From Rhinopomastus cyanomelas (lineage: Eukaryota > Chordata > Aves > Bucerotiformes > Rhinopomastidae): 64,000 bases of DNA. The notes below the pieces were generated by a model. That model saw only the letters and a program-made list of their open reading frames with translations, was not told where the DNA came from and ran no database searches. How positions within the stretch are numbered: the first letter of the stretch is position 1; every line of letters begins with the position of its first letter. This document shows positions 24,413 through 38,100 of this stretch, piece by piece. The position numbers and the translations under genes are program-made. The stretch spans positions 130,564 through 194,563 of the forward strand of contig VXBP01004365.1 in NCBI GenBank assembly GCA_013400115.1, in the 5' to 3' direction.

Positions 24413-25345
24413 GTGTTGAAGAAGCTCTGCAGAGCACTGGCTGTGCATGGAGGCCTCCTTATCTCAGCCCTGGAAGCCTCTGCAAAGTTTTGAAGGCAGC
24501 TGAGCCACACCAACCCCCCCCAAGAATCATTTTTTTCTCTTCGAAGCACAGGGTGTAGCAGCGGAAGGAGAGCTTTCCCTGGGATTTGAGGCACCGAGTG
24601 GGAGTGGAGAGAAAGGCCAGCATCTGCTGATCTCAGGGTACCACCAGGAGAATACTGTACGGGGATCTTGAGGAGTTCACTTGGGTCAGAGCCATCCCAA
24701 GGTCTCCAGTTGAAGCAGAATCACTCCAAAGCAGTGCAAAGCAACTGGGGAGAGGGGCAAAAGGGACTTTGTAGTCTCAAGTCTTGCAATGATTAAAAGG
24801 AAAACTGATGAGCAAGCACTGACAGCACAAATCAGGCTTTCCTTAAAAACCCAGGCACGCTTTAAATCAGCGGTGCTGTGCTTCACAAACCACCAGGGAT
24901 TTTTGCAGAGATGGGGGTGCATTGAAAAACATCTTCACTGTTACAGTCAGCACACAGATGCAAAACTCGGGGCAGAGGCAGAGCTGCCTGCAGAGTGCTG
25001 ATTTGAGCCTCCTAAGTCAGGCTCAAATGCCTTTTGGGTTAATTTTTTCTCCTCACTTCTGGGACCAGGAGTGCAGCCCTCCTCAGCTGCACAGTACCAC
25101 AGCGATAACCACTGCGGAACGCAAGACTGAAAGTCCTCACTACCAATCACACTGACACCTGGAACCTTTCTCTCCACCTTGCTGTGGAAACCTTGCATTT
25201 CTGTGGCTGTGCCCCTGGGTGCTGCCCATTCCCACACAACTGCCAGCCCGCTCCCACCACCAGACCTGAACTGAAACAGCATCTCACAAAACACACTTTG
25301 AGCTCTTTTTGCCGGCGTTGAACTCTTCAAACACAATGTGTTCAA

Positions 25346-25513
25346 GCTGAAACGGGCTGCCCAGAGAAGATGTGGATGTCCCCCTCCCTGGAAACGTTCA
25401 AGGTCAGGGTGGATGGGGTTCGACTGACCTGGTGTACTGATTGGCAGGTGTCCCTGCCCGTATCAGGGGGCTTGGAACTAGGTGATTTTTTTCCAACCTA
25501 AATCATCCTATAT
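25346..25513 (+). mobile_element. CR1 LINE 3' fragment, diverged
   Basis: Plus-strand CR1 3' UTR: 'gggctgcccagagaagatgt', 'gttcaaggtcagggtggatg' and a decayed tail 'aatcatcctata'. It is an older copy of a subfamily seen only once here. Confidence 0.8.
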
Positions 25514-27640
25514 TTTTCCACCTAAAGTCCCAAGACCAGAAATACAACCTATTAAAATCCTATATTGATTAAGTACGACATTCCATGCTCTGCTAATAGC
25601 ATCGTTAAAAGTACTACACGTGACTTCAGTGAAATATCAGTGAAGTGAGGCTAAAACCAGACACGACAGCAGCAAGAGAGGTTTCTGGTGCAGGAAGGAA
25701 AACAAAAGCCCTTCATCTACCCCTTTCTGCCCCCACTGGCATTTAATAGAGCCAAAACTGCAGGGCTCTTCTGCACGCCACAGCCCTTCCCAAGAAGCAG
25801 GATGGGACCTTGAGAAGACTCAGGGGTTTTTTGCAGTGTAGCTATAAAACAGATGATGCCTGGCTGGGGGAGGGAAGCAGAGAGGATTTAAGCATTGGCT
25901 TCATCTGAGGCAGGACAAAGCCACGCTGATGACATGGGAGGAGAATTCCGTGCAGCTTTTGAAGCCTTGTGTGAGAAGGAGCCTTAAGAAGTGTGATCAG
26001 TGATCTTACAGACAGCCGCCGACAGCACATGTGCTGCATCTCCCTGTGCTTTGCTGGTCTTGAGTTGAGCCTGGCAGACAGCAAGGAGCACAAACCTGGG
26101 AGGAGGCACAAAGCTGAAGGAATCTGAGGCAAGAGCTGGCATCACGCACGTGCTCCCAATTCAGCGGAGGCAAGTGATGGAGCAGAGCACAGAGGCAGCA
26201 AAGGGAGTTGAGGCTGAGGAAGACAGACCAGGAGAAGGAGCCCGGGAGAGCAACAGCAAAGGAAACAAAGGGCCTTGTAGACCAGGAGGCAACAGGCAGA
26301 AAGGACTGGCATTTATTTCAAAGGGATGTTGAGACTTAACAGACCTATTCACAGTGACGATTTCTGGCAACCCACAGGCATTCCCTTGCTCCTTTTGTGC
26401 CTAGGAGCAAATATTAGCCACCAAGACAACGTGACTGGGTCTCATCAGCAGTGATTCCCTGGTGAGGCAGTGACTCCCCCAAAACTGGTCATCTTGTCCA
26501 CAGTCTGTGCACATGGGGAGATATTTGCAGACATGGGAAAAGGGAGCAGAATTTCCCAGAAGAGATAGAAACCATTGACTTCTGTGGTCACAGCCTAGCT
26601 TGTGTAATCAGGCGCAGCTCACTGAAAGGAATAAACTTGCCTCCTGTAATTAATGAGGCATAGATGGAAGCAGTTTAGATGGTTTAATGCCAGCCAAGCC
26701 CAAGACTCCCATCCCCTGGATTTGAGGCATCCCATAAACAGAGATGAAACAACCAAGTGAGGTGATGGGAGCAGAATAAAGACATCTCTGGAAAGAAAAG
26801 CAAGGCCATAGTCTGGAGCTGCTGGGATATGGCACACTTCAGACAGCTTTCTTATTCCAGCCTTACCCAGTCTGGGGGCAAGATGCAAATGCTTGGAGAT
26901 AGCCCTTCACAGCCGTCAGGATGCCTTTGCAGCGTGCCCTGCCCCGGAACGGAAAGCAGCTTGGTGGAATAACCCAGGAGCTTTTGCCAAAGAGGGACCA
27001 AGGGGAGGGAAGGGAAGGAAGAAGAAAGTATTTAATAACTCCCAAATCATTTTTAGAAATTCATTAGCTATTATTTCAGCTGCATGACCTCCTGAAGGGA
27101 CTTTCTAGAGGGCCAGATTATGCAGCCAACTGAAAATATAAATAAGTATGGAAAGGGCAGAGATCACTCTCTTCGGCCAAACTGTGTGGGATGCCGGGTT
27201 AAGTTTCCTGTAGGGTGCATCCATGCACTTCCAGGAGATGAGTGTGGCCTGACAGCTCTCCCAGTCAGAGGACACCTCCCCAGCCAACAGGCATGGCACA
27301 AGCCAGGGAGTTATTTCCATTTGGGCAGCGCTGACTTCCAACGACTTCCTGCCAGTCCCACAGAGACAGCAGCACATTGCCCTGCTGCAAGGTTTCCAGC
27401 TGCAATTCAAGCAGGCTGCAGCTTCAGACGTGTTGCAGAGACTCACTCTCAGCCAGGCACACTGGTTCATTCCTTGCCGCACGACTCATCTGGGTAGGGA
27501 AAACTTGTGAGTTCCTTTCTATTTGCTTTGCTTCCTTCTTTCACCTTCAGAGGAAAAAGTGTGTTTTTTCCTCTGAAAAAAAGAACAAGAACCAGCTGTT
27601 CTCCCTGTGCCCACCCCGTCCAACTTAGGAATAAACCTGA

Positions 27641-27731
27641 GGGGTCTGGGTGATCCTGCTGTGTCCGGGGGATTGGACTAGATGATCTTTTGAGGTCCCT
27701 TCCAATACCTAATGATTCTGTGATTCTGTGA
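27641..27731 (+). mobile_element. CR1 LINE 3' tail, dominant type
   Basis: A 5'-truncated copy of about 90 bases: 'gggtgatcctgctgtgtccg', 'ggactagatgatcttttgag' and the tail 'aatgattctgtgattctgtg'. Confidence 0.9.
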
Positions 27732-30105
27732 ACTTCATTTCATCCACTGGTTTGCTGATGCTGACTTAAGTGACTGCTGGTTTTAGGGAGCCTTTAAGTT
27801 GAGGGACTGCTGATCCTTAGGGAACTCCAAGAAGTACAGCTAGTAGCATCTGCCAAGAGCTGGGGGTCAGGCAGAGGAGGCTGCTCTTAGATATCAGCTG
27901 TGACATCTAAAAGCCAGGATCTCTTGGCTGCCAGTGGTACCCCTATGTGCTCCCCAGGGGCTGAACAACTCTACCATCTGACACACATGCATGTAGGTGC
28001 ACACCTCCACTGTTTATTTACAGTATTATCTGTGTACAGGGGCAGTGCACGTACAGATATGGTGAGACAAGAGTGGCAACCAGAAATTCAAAAGAAAACA
28101 ACAGCATTGTTAACTGGTGAGAAGCCCAGAGGAGTGAAAAGCAGTTCCGTTAGGTCCCTGCAGTCACCCTGTGCTCCTCTGCACCTACAGAATATTTAAA
28201 CCCTAAATATGTTATCACAGAGGATCTGGGTGTGGTGCACACAAACAGATGCTTCTCTAGACAGAGACAGAGCAACACCTCCCCGTACTCTACCTGCATT
28301 CACTTGGATTGCCTAATCCTCTAAAGGTCCAGTTCCAATCACTAAATTTGTCATCCAGCCTCCCTCCTGCCTCACCAACACACAGACTCAACCTGAGGAG
28401 CAAGTGGCTGAAGGGAACCTTTTGCTGTGCTGCAAACATCAACGACATGGAAAGCTCGGTTATACGGAGCAGAAAACCTGCTCAGCATCAGCTGAAAAGC
28501 CAGGCGGTCAGACAAGAAACCCACCAGCAGCAAGCTCAGAGCAGGCACGAGCTTAGAACATCCTAGCACGGAGAGCCCGTGAAATTCAGAGGGGAGCAGC
28601 CCTGCCAAAGTCAAAGCACAAAGTCTTTGTCTGGAGCAGATGCAGAGAGCAACCCTGACCACCTCCTCCCCCTCCCAGGAAAGAGGGGATTGCATCAGTA
28701 CAGCAGCAACCCAGGTTTATTAGCTCAGTGGGAACCCAGCAGAGTTCAGGCTCGAAGGTTCAAGCAAGTCCAGCTTGCAGCTGGCAAACCTAAACAAAAC
28801 CAGCCAGCTGATGTCGAGCTGAGTCATCCACACCAGTTTGGTTGAAAATGTTGACTTAACCCATGCATTTAGTCACTGAAACCCAAAAACCCCTGACAAC
28901 TGGAGATGAGAAAACACACATCTGCCTCTCACAGAGCGACGGGCTGGAAAAAGACCATGCAAACCAATTTTCCAGAGGCTCTTTAATGGGCTTCTCTGGG
29001 CTCCTGCATGCACGCCACATAAAGCCAAGCACTTGATAGTCATGTGCTAGCCTGTTCTGATCCAGCAGAGCCCACAGCACATCCCTGGGATGTGCTAAAT
29101 CCCGCTGAGGCCAGTGGGGCGAGCAGCCACACATGTGATTAAGTACTTCAGCGAGCAGAAACAGGCTAAAGACACACTGACTCCTCTGCTCCTTTAGCAG
29201 AGGGATTTCATCTTTGCATGTTTCTTCCCCAGGAGCTTGAACTCGCTGGAGTGAGACTGTTTGTTCTCCTTTGAAAAACAGCAGCGAGGGAGCCATCAGC
29301 TTTGTTTTCCCTCTCCTAGAGCCATAAACTCCAGAAGCCTGATGAAAAACTGAGCTTCAGAGCAGGGAGCTCTCAAGTGGGTCACAGGCAAGAAACATGA
29401 AGCAGCAGCAGCACAGAAAGCTGGTGGACTGCAAACAGATACCCTGGGTATCCACTCCCAGGTCACCAGCACACTTAAATGTTTTATAATTACTAGTCAG
29501 CTCTTGCAAAATCAAACATTCAGGAGATGCCTGCACAGGAGGGCAGGCTCTGAGAGCAAAGCAGCGAGCTGGGCAGCTCCATCCTCAGGAGCTCCCAGCT
29601 CCATCCAGGCTGGAAATGTGTTGCTAAAGAGGTTGTGAGTAAGGTCAGTGCTTCTCCTGCTTCCTGTTCCTTGCTTGCCCTTGAAGCTCATAAAGTAGCC
29701 AACCAACCTCAGCCAGATTTCTAAGCAGTGATGCTGGTCTTATGAGTCTTGGAAAAAATGAATGATTCACAGTTGCTCAGAGCCCAGACACAAACCAGTA
29801 GGTTAGTTCCATCTCCTCAGGAGACCACCCTCACCAAGTTGGATGGCAACATCAGAAACCGCAAAAATAAAGACAAAACTTTCCACTCATGACCAGCTCC
29901 AAGAGAGATTCACAGCCACTGTGCTATAGCCTCCCTGTACCTTAACTAGGAGGCCAAGGTGCACATACAGACCTTCAAGCAGTTATTTAGCCAGAGCCAA
30001 CCAGGAGGTTCAAAGCAAAGTAAAAAAGACCATGCAGAAGTGTAATACATTCAAACAAAGAGATCCACACTCTCCAAAATCCCACAGAAATAACCTTACC
30101 TAGAA

Positions 30106-30300
30106 TAGAATAGAATCATAGAATCATTAGGGATTGGAAGGGACCCCGAAAGATCATCTCGTCCAATCCCCCTGCCACAGCAGGATCACTTCACTGGAGA
30201 AACCATGGAATCAGAATCACTCAGGGTTAGAAGGGACCACCTGATCATCCAGTTCCAACTCCCCTGCCATGGGCAGAGACACCCCACCCTAGACCAGGCT
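30106..30300 (-). mobile_element. two adjoining CR1 3' ends (types A and B)
   Basis: A type A tail (30,106-30,190) is followed, after about 20 bases of unassigned sequence, by a type B 3' end (from about 30,210), both on the minus strand. This repeats the A-then-B arrangement at 23,871-24,412. A single undetermined base at 30,301 interrupts or ends the type B copy. Confidence 0.88.
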
Positions 30301-31649
30301 NTTGCAAAGGTCCCCCCATAGAAAGTTCTGTTGGGCATCCACAGGCAGCAGACTATCGTCCTTGAGAAGAGGGTGGTAGGGAGAGGAGAAAGGGTGGCAG
30401 TGCTGCTCACAAACATCAAGGCAGGGGAAGGAAGGGGCTCCCTAGTTTAAAGAGCAGCAGCTGGGTGAAGGACTGGGACTCAAGTCTAGAGGGCTGCTGC
30501 TAAGCATGGATAGCGACATTAGGTGAACATTTTTGGGTTCACGGGAAGGATAGTCCAATGTAGTGAAGTCTTGTAGTGAAGCAATGTCCCTGGGGAGGTG
30601 CAGGACCCAGGAAGGCTCTTGCCAAGTTTGTGTCCCTGTTAATGCAGCTGTCAGATCATCAAAGATGAAGACAAAGACAATGAATGCAAAGCAAGCCAAG
30701 GTCTACCAGCACACTCAAAATCACTGTTGTCATTCCTAGAGGCAGGATGTTGGCATCAGTCACGTACAGAGTGCCTGAAAGATGAACAAAGCTGACCTGA
30801 TGTGCAGCAGAGGTCCCATCCAGAGCTGTGGTCACTCCCGCCCCACACACTGGCTGGTGGCTTTCTCTGAAGCACGGCATGGTTACCATCACTGGCATGT
30901 GCCATAGTGCCTTAATCAGTGCCAAGTACTTTTTACTCTGGTGGGATTGCTTGTTGTATAAAAAAGCAATTCTCTCTGCATGAGGGCAACACTCTGTCAC
31001 CCCATAACAGCCTTCAAAGGGGTTGGACTAGTGTAGGTAGAAAAAATTATCAGAGTCACTTTATTGACTGCCGTGGAGTTAAGCTGGTTTATTCCGAGCA
31101 AGAATTTGGCCCCTCGACCTCAGTGAGGCTGCTTTGATTAATCCCAGATGGAGCCCTGGCCTGGTACAATCCCCTCCAAAATGCTGGGAGGGTAGTAACA
31201 TGGAGACTGAATCACTGTCGTTACTCAGAGCCTGGGTGGTTATGAAAACCCTGCACCTGCCTCGCGAAGCACCGCTGAGCTGGGGCTGCGCCACTGAGAC
31301 TTCGGGGACCAGGGTGTGGTGAGCACAGGCACATTCTTCAGACACGGCTCACGCTAGGGGGAAGATGCCAAAGTAGCACCCTGTCCTCTGCAAACATCTG
31401 GGACTGTCACCCAGGATGTGAGTCCCTGCTCTGCCTAAATGATGTCCAGCACAGTGGGCAAGGAGACAGCAGGGAACCTGCTTCCCATTAAGGGTTTTTG
31501 TGATGCTCCAAGTTCCATAAGTGCAAAAACTGAGGATTAAACCCCTGGACCTTCAGGAAATCTGCCCCAGCATCTGTCTACCGCTTTTGAAGAGCAAACA
31601 CACCTTCATGCAGGAAAGGGAGAACCTCTGGCTCCAAAAGCAAAAGGTC

Positions 31650-31787
31650 TCTTTCACTGGAGATGTTCAAGACCCGCCTGAATGTGTTCCTGTGTGACTT
31701 GGTCTAGGTGATCCTGCTGTGTCGGGGGGATTGGACTGGATGATCTTTCGAGGTCCCTTCCAATCCCTAATGACTCTGTGATTCTAT
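31650..31787 (+). mobile_element. CR1 LINE 3' fragment, dominant type
   Basis: About 140 bases: 'ctttcactggagatgttcaa', 'gtgttcctgtgtgacttggt' and the tail 'aatgactctgtgattcta'. Little diverged from the other dominant-type copies. Confidence 0.92.
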
Positions 31788-32788
31788 CTTCCCTCACCAA
31801 CCACCTCCAAGTCTCTCTGGGGGCAGGCAAAGACTTGTTTCCTGGTGTTACACAGAACAAGTCCCATACTTCTTGTGGGAATGAATCCACTGAAAACATC
31901 ATAGCAGTTCTCCACACACACCTCCACACACGTGTGCCCGAGGAGAGACAAGAAGCTGTGCCATGTGTTGCAGTGTGGAGAAACACCAGAACAAGCCAGT
32001 CTGAAGTTGGGTGTTGACAGGTTTTTGGGTCTCAGGTGGTAGAATCGGTGGGTGGTACACAGCCCACCTCTCTGGCACGTTAGTTGTGCAGAGGCTTTAT
32101 TCCTGGCTAGAGGATGCCAAATGGCTGGCTGGATTTTCTCCCCTGTGCGCTTTGAGGTTGCATCCCGCAGGTGACAGCAGGCAGGCTGGGCGTTGCGTGC
32201 CGAGCAGGCAGCACCACGGGGAAGAAAGCAATGCCTGAGCTCGCAGTTCACCCGCTCCAGCTCTGCCCTCCAAGCGTTTCTGAAGTCAGGCATCTGGAGC
32301 GTGATGTAATCTGAGGATCGATCAGCGGCAGCACACGTACAGCTGGGCACATCTGGCCTACAGGTGTTTCAGCTGCTATTTGTCAGGGGCTGCAGTGAAC
32401 ATTAACAAGCACCCCAAGTTCAGAAGGCAGTCGTACCTGTCCCACAGACTGCTCACAGAAGCCCTCAAAATACCACTGATTTTATGCAAAGTATCTCTGC
32501 GTTTGAGTGGGTGGCCCCAGGGGTTTCTTGGCTGATCTGGGGGGTTTCTTTAAAGCCATGAGTTTAAACCATAGATGCTTCTAAGGCAGGAGTTTGCTGT
32601 TGTTAATTCCAGTGGCATTAGTCTGCGCAGTGGAGTCAGTTGTAATGGACAGCTGCTAGTTTGCTAATTTACTCTTCGGAGTTAACGCTACTACATAGTC
32701 GTTGTGCTGCACCGGTGGAAAAAGCTGAGCCTGTTCCTCCTTGTTCTCCCCCGTGTACTGACAGCAGAAATTAGCAGCATGCAAGGCT

Positions 32789-32945
32789 TCGGATTGGAAG
32801 GGACCTTCAAAGTTCATCTAGTCCAACCCCCCTGCAGTGAGCAGAGACACCTTCAACTACAGCAGGTTGCTCAAAGCCCCGAGGTCCAGCCTGGGATGTT
32901 TCCAGGGACGGGGCATCTACCACCTCTCCGGTTTCCCAAGCTGCA
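32789..32945 (-). mobile_element. CR1 LINE 3' fragment, older type
   Basis: Reverse complement of a CR1 3' end ('ggattggaagggaccttcaa', 'catctagtccaacccccctg', 'gtttccagggacggggcatc') without a clean tail repeat. Confidence 0.82.
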
Positions 32946-33482
32946 TATTCTAAGCAGGGTAGGGACAGATAAAGTAGGGGAATGGGTGGGAAATATCTCC
33001 TCCGTGAGGTAGGACCTGCCAGTGTCCAGTTCCAGAACCAGAGAATGAAGTCTGTCACTTCCCCCAGGGAAACTGCCACTGCTGAGGTTTGCCCACTGCA
33101 GCTGAATACCTGTAACACATGGGGAAGGTCAAGAAAGCGGGGAAGCTGCTGGCTGAGCAAGCCAGGTGGGAAGGGTTCCCTGGAAAAGGAGTAAAGCTGC
33201 AGATGTACGTATTTATTTTTAGAGAAAGTGCTTTTCCTAGAGCTTGTGTTATTTTGGCAGGATGCAGAGGGGAGGAGGAAGGGTTTCCCTTTGTTCAATA
33301 CTTTCTGCTGCTCTAAAATGGGGAGGAGCCAGAAGGTTATTTTTGTAGCCCATTTCATATCTCAGTTATGCTTATCCCTGTAGAGATGGGTAGGGTGCAG
33401 AGACACATGTCATGCTGACTTGTTGCAGTTCAGAGCATGCAGCACACCATGCTGCATGTGGTGCCACCTGCCCCAAACCACC

Positions 33483-33940
33483 AAATGCATCAGGTTGGAA
33501 GGGACCTCCAGAGGCCATCTGGTCCAACCTCCCTACAACAAGCAGGGACATCTCTAACTAGATCAGGTTGTGCAGAGTCCCATCAAGCCTGACCTTGATG
33601 TTTCCAGGGATGAGGCCTCCACCACCTCTCCAGGCAACATGTTCCAGTGATCCACCACCCTCAGATTAAAGAACCTTTTCCTAATGTCCAGCCTAAATGT
33701 ACCCTTTTCCAGCTTCAAACCATGACCCCTCATTGTATCATTCCCTGCCCTTGTGAGCAGTTCTTCCCCAGCCTTCTCATAAGTCGCTCAGGTATTGGAT
33801 GTTTGCTGTAAGATCCCCCTGGAGTCTTCTCCTCTCCAGGCTGAACAACCCCAGCTCTCTCCGTCTGTCTTTGTAACAGAGGTGCTCCAGCCCCCTGACC
33901 ATTTTCATGGCCCTCCTCTTGATGTGCCCCAACATCACAA
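33483..33940 (-). mobile_element. CR1 LINE 3' fragment, about 460 bp
   Basis: Reverse complement of a CR1 3' UTR plus ORF2 end: 'caggttggaagggacctcca', 'gaggcctccaccacctctcc', 'ttaaagaaccttttcctaat', 'ctctccaggctgaacaaccc'. Its tail repeat is lost, so it is probably an older insertion. Confidence 0.9.
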
Positions 33941-35105
33941 ATTCCCACAAAGAACCTTCTTGTACTGATATTTGCGTTCCAGGTAGTCTCCATCAGCCTA
34001 CAAGAACACATTTGCCTGAAACACCAGCATCTTTTATTTTCCAAAAAGCTTTGTGCACACACATGGCCAGTCATGGTAGCCCAGCTGATGGCAGAAGTCA
34101 TTAAGCCGAAGGAGGTCTTGCAGCTGTCTCCTGGAATAAGTTAAGCCCTAGCTTGCAGGCTGTGTTTGCGCAGAGCAAGGTGTGCACGTGGCTTCTGCTG
34201 CGAGCATCCCAGGAGAAGCATCTGACCCATCCTTAACAACTTGTCCTTCCTCACCTGGTTTTTCCACAACATATTTCCACCGTTCTGGCACTGCTTCAGG
34301 TGTGTATTTCAGGCAGGGGCAACCAAGTGCCTGCCCAGAACCATTTGTGGTCTGGCAACTGGAGTGCCTGCTGATCCAAGAAGCCCAGGGGCTGGACAGT
34401 GTGGGGCTCACAAGGCAAAGGAAGATGTGAAGTGAGAGCCTTTGTTCTTCATGCCAGCTTATCATCTCCAGAGCCACTCTTTACGGGCGCATCTGTGTCT
34501 GTGCTATGTCTCCTCCACACCCTATTTCCCCTGAACACCTCATTCCCTGCTCTTTCCCCCCTCTCCCTGCTCTTTCATTCCTCATCCTTCTTGTGCAAAG
34601 CCAAGCTCATGTGCAAGTGCCTCTGGGGAGGGAAAGTTAGTCCAAGGAAACAGAAGGGGGGGCTTTCTTTCTGCTTTGCTAGCCAGGAGAGCTGATGGTG
34701 GCTAGCTGCCTCCAGTCCCTTTTTGCCCTTAGCTGCTGGCCACCTGTCCCTCTCATGGGTCAGGAGATGCTGGTGGCGTCCCCCTCATGCTTGTTCTTCT
34801 GAGCCACCCACGAGGCAGCTGGGCAGAGCTGTGGACAGAGCTTCGATAGTCCTTTCAGACTTCGAAGCAGCTCTGCTTTTTCCTGCTCCAAGTGCTCATT
34901 AGCAGCTTCCGCCCCTCGGCAATTTCTAGCCACACTTTCAGTGATGTCCTGCCAAGGTTTTAACAAGGGGCTCCCACAAACCTACCTCCCACTCCAGCTG
35001 TGACAAACCCCACTGCCCCTCAGAGGCCGATGCTCTGGCTGTGGAGGAGTGCAGGGCTGGGGGAAATATTCCTTAGGGGGGCTCCTTCCTGTTTAAAGCT
35101 TTTTC

Positions 35106-35129
35106 GGGGTGGGGGTTGGGAGGGTGGGG
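35106..35129 (+). other. G-quadruplex-type motif
   Basis: Five G runs (4, 5, 3, 3 and 4 long) are separated by loops of one or two bases, which satisfies the usual G3+N1-7 rule with room to spare. It lies on the TWIST2 sense strand inside the intron. Formation in the pre-mRNA or DNA is inference. Confidence 0.6.
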
Positions 35130-38100
35130 TGTGTGTTTCATTTTCTGGCGAGAGAGGGATGCAGCACCTTGGAGAAAACATTACTAACGGCCCAGACGTT
35201 GCTGCAGAGAGGCAGGACATAACACAGAAACCCCGAGCATCCCAGGAGCAACAGGCTTCCTTGCAGAACTCTGGCTTCATCTCCCCGCTGTGAGGCCAGC
35301 TCCAGACAACTGAATCTATCCGGGTTAGGGCAATCAGCCACAAGCTGAACTGCTGAAGAAGTGGCTTTCTCTCAGGGCCCCAAAGGGCAAGTTTTTCCAT
35401 GGGAAGATTTTGAGCCCAGAAGTTCCTGGGTATGATGGAGGCCACCAGAGCTTTCTTGAGTTGAAGGTCAGGGGTGAGCTATGCTGGTGTGTGCTGGGCC
35501 AGAGCTGGTGTCCCATAGGAGCTCTGAGCTTGCAGGTATTTTGTTCATCCAGGATGGGGCTGCACCAGCCCTTCAGGCTCTCTCTCTGGTGAGCTTCTCC
35601 CTCTTCTTCTCAAGTGGAGAGGAACTGAAGCCCCAAGGAGAGCCCAATAGCTCTGTTATCAGGAGCTAAGGAAAAGATAAAGCTAATTTTCTATCTTAAA
35701 ATACAAACTGGAGGCAAGAAGCTACTGATAAGATACTGAAATTCTCCAGCATGGGGCAGTCAGAATCAATCAACTAACTGATGGCAATAGATAAGCCCAC
35801 AGGTATAGATTAATAAAGCATCTTAAGGCCACTCTGGTGAGGGCAGCAGTGTCAACTGCACTGGATCTACCTCAGCAAACAGACCTCATCCACCTCTAAA
35901 GTCTCAGTTTTCAACGTTGTTTTAAGTTTAAAAATTGTTAAACTGGACTTGAGCACCTCACAGGTCTGGCAGCTCTTCCAGGACAGCATCTACTCCACAG
36001 ATAACATCCGTGGCCACATGCACCAACCAACCTTCCTCCAGCAAAATAAGGGGAAGGCAAAAAAATTGCGTAAAGCAAGATTATTGAGTCATTTCAGTCA
36101 GCACTGGCTGCTTGCTGGCATCAGATTGATTTGGATTTAGAGTGAATCGGTCCACTTTTCTCTCCTGTGGGTAGTCGTTTACGAGAGGGGTGCTCGCAAG
36201 TGCCCTGGAATCATCTCAGCTGTGGGTGAGGAACTGGTTTTGGCATCCAGTCCATTCCACATCCTTGCTTCACTGGTCAGGATGAGACACCGGCGGGGGG
36301 GGACCAGGACCACAGGCTCTGCCGTTGGCTTCTCTCTTTGTGACATTGTCTCTTTGGGGTGTTCCATCACCACAGGTTTTCCCAGAGAGCAAAGTGTGAG
36401 CTTTTCTCTACGGTGCAGGATGGGCTGGGGAGACAAGAAACAGTCTTGGACGGGCGAGAGAAGGCTTAATTCTTCATTTTCTTATGTCACATCCACATCA
36501 CACAGCTAGTTAGTGTTGTAGTTTGAAAATTGCTAGCGTTTAGTGGAGAATCCCCAACCCGCTACAGTTATGTTCCCACTAACAACCAAGGGAGCCACTG
36601 GACACAGGGAAGATTTTTTTTCCCTCTGACTAGCCGTAGGCTGATAAATCCTCCAAGGTCTGAAAAGCTTTGGATAAATTAGATTAGAAGCTTTGCTCTA
36701 GATGTGAGGGGCACGTTTGTTGATAGCAGTGGGGGTGGTGGTGCTGCTCAGGAATGAACAACTGCGAGGGATATGTTTTTAAATGGTTTCCCAGCTGTAA
36801 GATGCACATAATTGTGGCTTTCCTTCATCTGGGAGACTTCAAGAGCGAGGGGTTGATAAGAGCTCATACCAGCAAAGGCAGAAAAACACAAGGCAGGGTA
36901 TCTGGTTTCAGTCTGTCTGTACCCACAGCATTAGATCTGATTTTGGCCCTCTCTCCCCCTCTCTGCATGTACACAATTATCTGAATTCCTTTCTCCGCTG
37001 CTTCCTCTGAAGCCTTGCAGACTGGCCCTGCTGCCTTTTCCATTGCTCCAGGGATGGCCACGCATTCGGGCTCTCTCTTTCCTGGCCCATAAAAGGGTCT
37101 GTGCCATGGCCACAAGGACCAGCACTCCCCAGAGGGATGGGGTTTTATTTCCTATTCCCATTGTTTTAGCCTTTCTTGATGGGGAATGCCCTACAAATCA
37201 AGAGACTTCTACTATTTTAGGGTGCTTCAGCTTCCCCTTCTAGGGACCTTGGAAAGAGGCTGCCCAACCTTCTCATTGCAGCTGGTTATGCTCAGGGACA
37301 CCAGCCAATGTGAGCTGGTTTCCCAGGTATATATGTGGGCAGCAAGAGGTAGTCAAGTGAAGTGTTGATACCCTACCTCATACTGCTGCCATCTCATTCT
37401 CCCTCACCCACATAGACACCTCCTTGCCAAGTGCTCAAGTGGAAGGAGAACCCTTCCTGAGATGCCGGTGTGTGGAAATGGCTTTCTGAACAACGCCTTC
37501 CCATCCTCCTCAGGATCCTCCTTGGGATCCTTCTTCCACAAGGGAGGGCACATGCCCACCTGCTCGCACAGGTCCCACTTCTGCTAAGGCACACGTGCTG
37601 TTTCATTCTGAGAACTTGTGTTTTCACACCATCCAAACCACAAAAGCACTTTGAATTTTACACTTACTCTGCCCTCCAGTTTGCCTCTTGGGACAGCTGA
37701 CACCCTCGAACAGAAGAGAGACCTGCGTTTCCATGATCGTACCTGAGGAGTTCAGCCAAGATTCTCCTCGGGTTTCAAACTGGGGTTTAGCCTTTTGGGT
37801 AGAAGTTGTATGTAGGAAATTCAGCCTGGGAGCTGCAGAACTGAGAAGCCTTTGAAAGCCCCTCTAGTATCACTGACACCCAGTTTTGACCGACAGGGCA
37901 AAAGCTTCTCTGCAAGCTCTAGGAATAGGTGGGGCTGATTCATGAACAGAGCAATGGAGCTTGTTTTGGCTGAAGCAGGCAGAGGGAAGACAGCACCAAG
38001 TGGGCTTTGTAGAAGGGCTCAGAGGGTTTGTGGCCATGGCAGGAGATGAGAGACAAGGCTTGAGCATTCCTGACTTCAGCTTGCTACGTGACACCAGATG

